A DNA stretch of 64,000 bases from Vibrio mimicus CAIM 602 (GTDB taxonomy: Bacteria; Pseudomonadota; Gammaproteobacteria; Enterobacterales; Vibrionaceae), in NCBI RefSeq assembly GCF_000338875.1, contig NZ_AOMO01000031.1, forward strand, positions 1 through 64,000, given 5' to 3'. Numbering within the stretch: position 1 is the first letter of the stretch; the number at the start of each line of letters is the position of its first letter. Shown here piece after piece: positions 63,167 through 64,000 of this stretch. The notes beneath the pieces are model-generated. The model searched no databases. It was not told the origin of the DNA and saw only the letters and a list, made by a program, of their open reading frames with translations. Made by a program: the position numbers and the translations under genes.

Positions 63167-64000
63167 TTACAGGTGTTTTACTCGGCGTTTGACTTCTTCC
63201 TGTTTACCTACGTTGAATGGACGAGCATCCGGGCTGCCCAAATATCCGCACACACGGCGTGTCACAGAAACTTTCGTTGGTTCATGGTTGCCACAGCGTG
63301 GACAAACAAAGCCTTTACTTGTGCAATCAAACTCGCCCGTAAAACCACACTCATAACACTCGTCAATCGGTGTGTTAGTTCCGTAATACGGTACACGGTG
63401 GTAACTGTAGTCCCACACATTTTCGAGTGCTTCAACGTTGCGTTGCATGTTCGGGAATTCGCCGTAGCAAATAAAACCGCCGCTCGACACTTCTGGATAC
63501 GGCATTTCGAAATCGATCTTGTCGTATGGGTTTACTTTCTTCTGCACATCTAAATGGAAACTGTTGGTGTAATAACCTTTGTCGGTTACCCCTTCTACCA
63601 CACCAAACTGTTTGGCATCGATACGGCAGAAACGGCTGCACAGGTTTTCACTTGGTGTGCCATACAAACTAAAGGCGTAGCCTGTTTCTTTCTTCCATTG
63701 CTCAACTGCATTTCGCAGATGCTGGATGATTTTTACTGCTTCTTCGCGCAGTTGTGCATCATCATAAACATGCGTTTGCTGGCCAAACAGCGCAATAATG
63801 GTTTCATGGACACCGATGTAGCCTAAAGAAATAGATGCGCGGCCATGTTTGAAAATATCTGCTATTGAATCGTTAGCTTTTAAACGTACACCACACGCAC
63901 CTTCCATATACAGAATTGGCGCAACGCGGGCTTTCACGTTTTCCAAACGGTTAATGCGAGTATCCAATGCACGACGTGCTAACTTCAGCTTTTCATCGAG
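63167..64000 (-). CDS. nrdD: Anaerobic ribonucleoside-triphosphate reductase, C-terminal part
   Basis: The reading frame is open to the right edge, so only the last 278 or so residues are visible. NrdD reduces ribonucleotides to deoxyribonucleotides using a glycyl radical. Visible are the C-terminal zinc site CYECGFTGEF...CPRCG and the radical-glycine loop RRVCGYLGSPDARP. The in-frame ATG at 63967 is internal and not a start, since the frame continues upstream (CTCGATGAAAAGCTG). nrdG follows at once on the same strand. Confidence 0.96.
   Translation of the reverse strand, partial: LDEKLKLARRALDTRINRLENVKARVAPILYMEGACGVRLKANDSIADIFKHGRASISLGYIGVHETIIALFGQQTHVYDDAQLREEAVKIIQHLRNAVEQWKKETGYAFSLYGTPSENLCSRFCRIDAKQFGVVEGVTDKGYYTNSFHLDVQKKVNPYDKIDFEMPYPEVSSGGFICYGEFPNMQRNVEALENVWDYSYHRVPYYGTNTPIDECYECGFTGEFDCTSKGFVCPRCGNHEPTKVSVTRRVCGYLGSPDARPFNVGKQEEVKRRVKHL

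Noticed and set aside
63167..63967. Short NrdD starting at the ATG at 63967
   Set aside because: The frame continues without a stop to the window edge and encodes NrdD sequence, so the gene is cut by the window.

Overview
The window reads as a Vibrio genome, probably from a relative of V. cholerae. The strongest evidence is the convergent CqsA/CqsS pair (CAI-1 quorum sensing), a vibrio-type sialic acid cluster ending in a nanH sialidase, sbcDC, a fruR-fruBKA locus with several FruR operators, and nrdDG. As I recall it, the block nrdD-nrdG-aminotransferase-EAL-fruAKB-fruR-sbcDC-cqsS-cqsA-clcA follows the order on V. cholerae chromosome II, whereas the tRNA-Gly/tRNA-Thr/tuf unit at the left edge belongs to chromosome I in known vibrios. 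The left edge may therefore mark an inter-replicon rearrangement.

Layout. 1-504: 5' end of tuf with tRNA-Thr and tRNA-Gly. 0.6-10 kb: a sensor diguanylate cyclase, a DUF3332 lipoprotein, an OFA-type MFS transporter, a periplasmic cis/trans fatty acid isomerase, small unknown proteins, an M50 protease and a PhnA-like zinc-ribbon protein. 10.3-13.6 kb: a TerC-family membrane protein behind a yybP-ykoY (Mn2+) riboswitch, a 31-residue membrane mini-protein and a 5'-nucleotidase-family enzyme. 13.8-20.1 kb: an OLD-family nuclease, a DUF1097 protein, a LysR regulator divergent from a formate/nitrite channel fused to CBS domains, and a cytochrome b561/YceI pair. 20.4-27.2 kb: an unknown protein, an EAL phosphodiesterase, two tandem chemoreceptors with almost identical signalling domains, a small exported protein and a DedA protein. 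27.3-40.2 kb: the sialic acid cluster. 40.5-49 kb: RbgA GTPase, CobW GTPase, a small protein, ClcA, a TDT transporter, CqsA and CqsS. 49-58.7 kb: SbcC/SbcD and the fructose PTS. 58.8-64 kb: GAF-GGDEF-EAL protein, a retropepsin-like lipoprotein, aminotransferase, NrdG and the C-terminal part of NrdD.

How genes work together. NanH releases sialic acid outside the cell, NanM converts the anomer, SiaPQM imports it, NanA/NanE/NanK/NagA feed it toward fructose-6-phosphate, and NanR controls the divergent operons. FruBKA imports and phosphorylates fructose under FruR. CqsA makes CAI-1 and CqsS senses it. NrdD/NrdG make deoxynucleotides without oxygen.

Three genes carry single-base frameshifts where the expected reading continues in another frame: the N-terminus of terC, an A8 tract at the start of yceI, and the C-terminus of nanM. 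They are either sequencing errors or real lesions. The most interesting regulatory structures are the riboswitch with an alternative Shine-Dalgarno hairpin before terC, a 14-codon leader overlapping the formate-channel start, and an internal start that could release the CBS domains. I found no CRISPR array, integrase, transposase or prophage.
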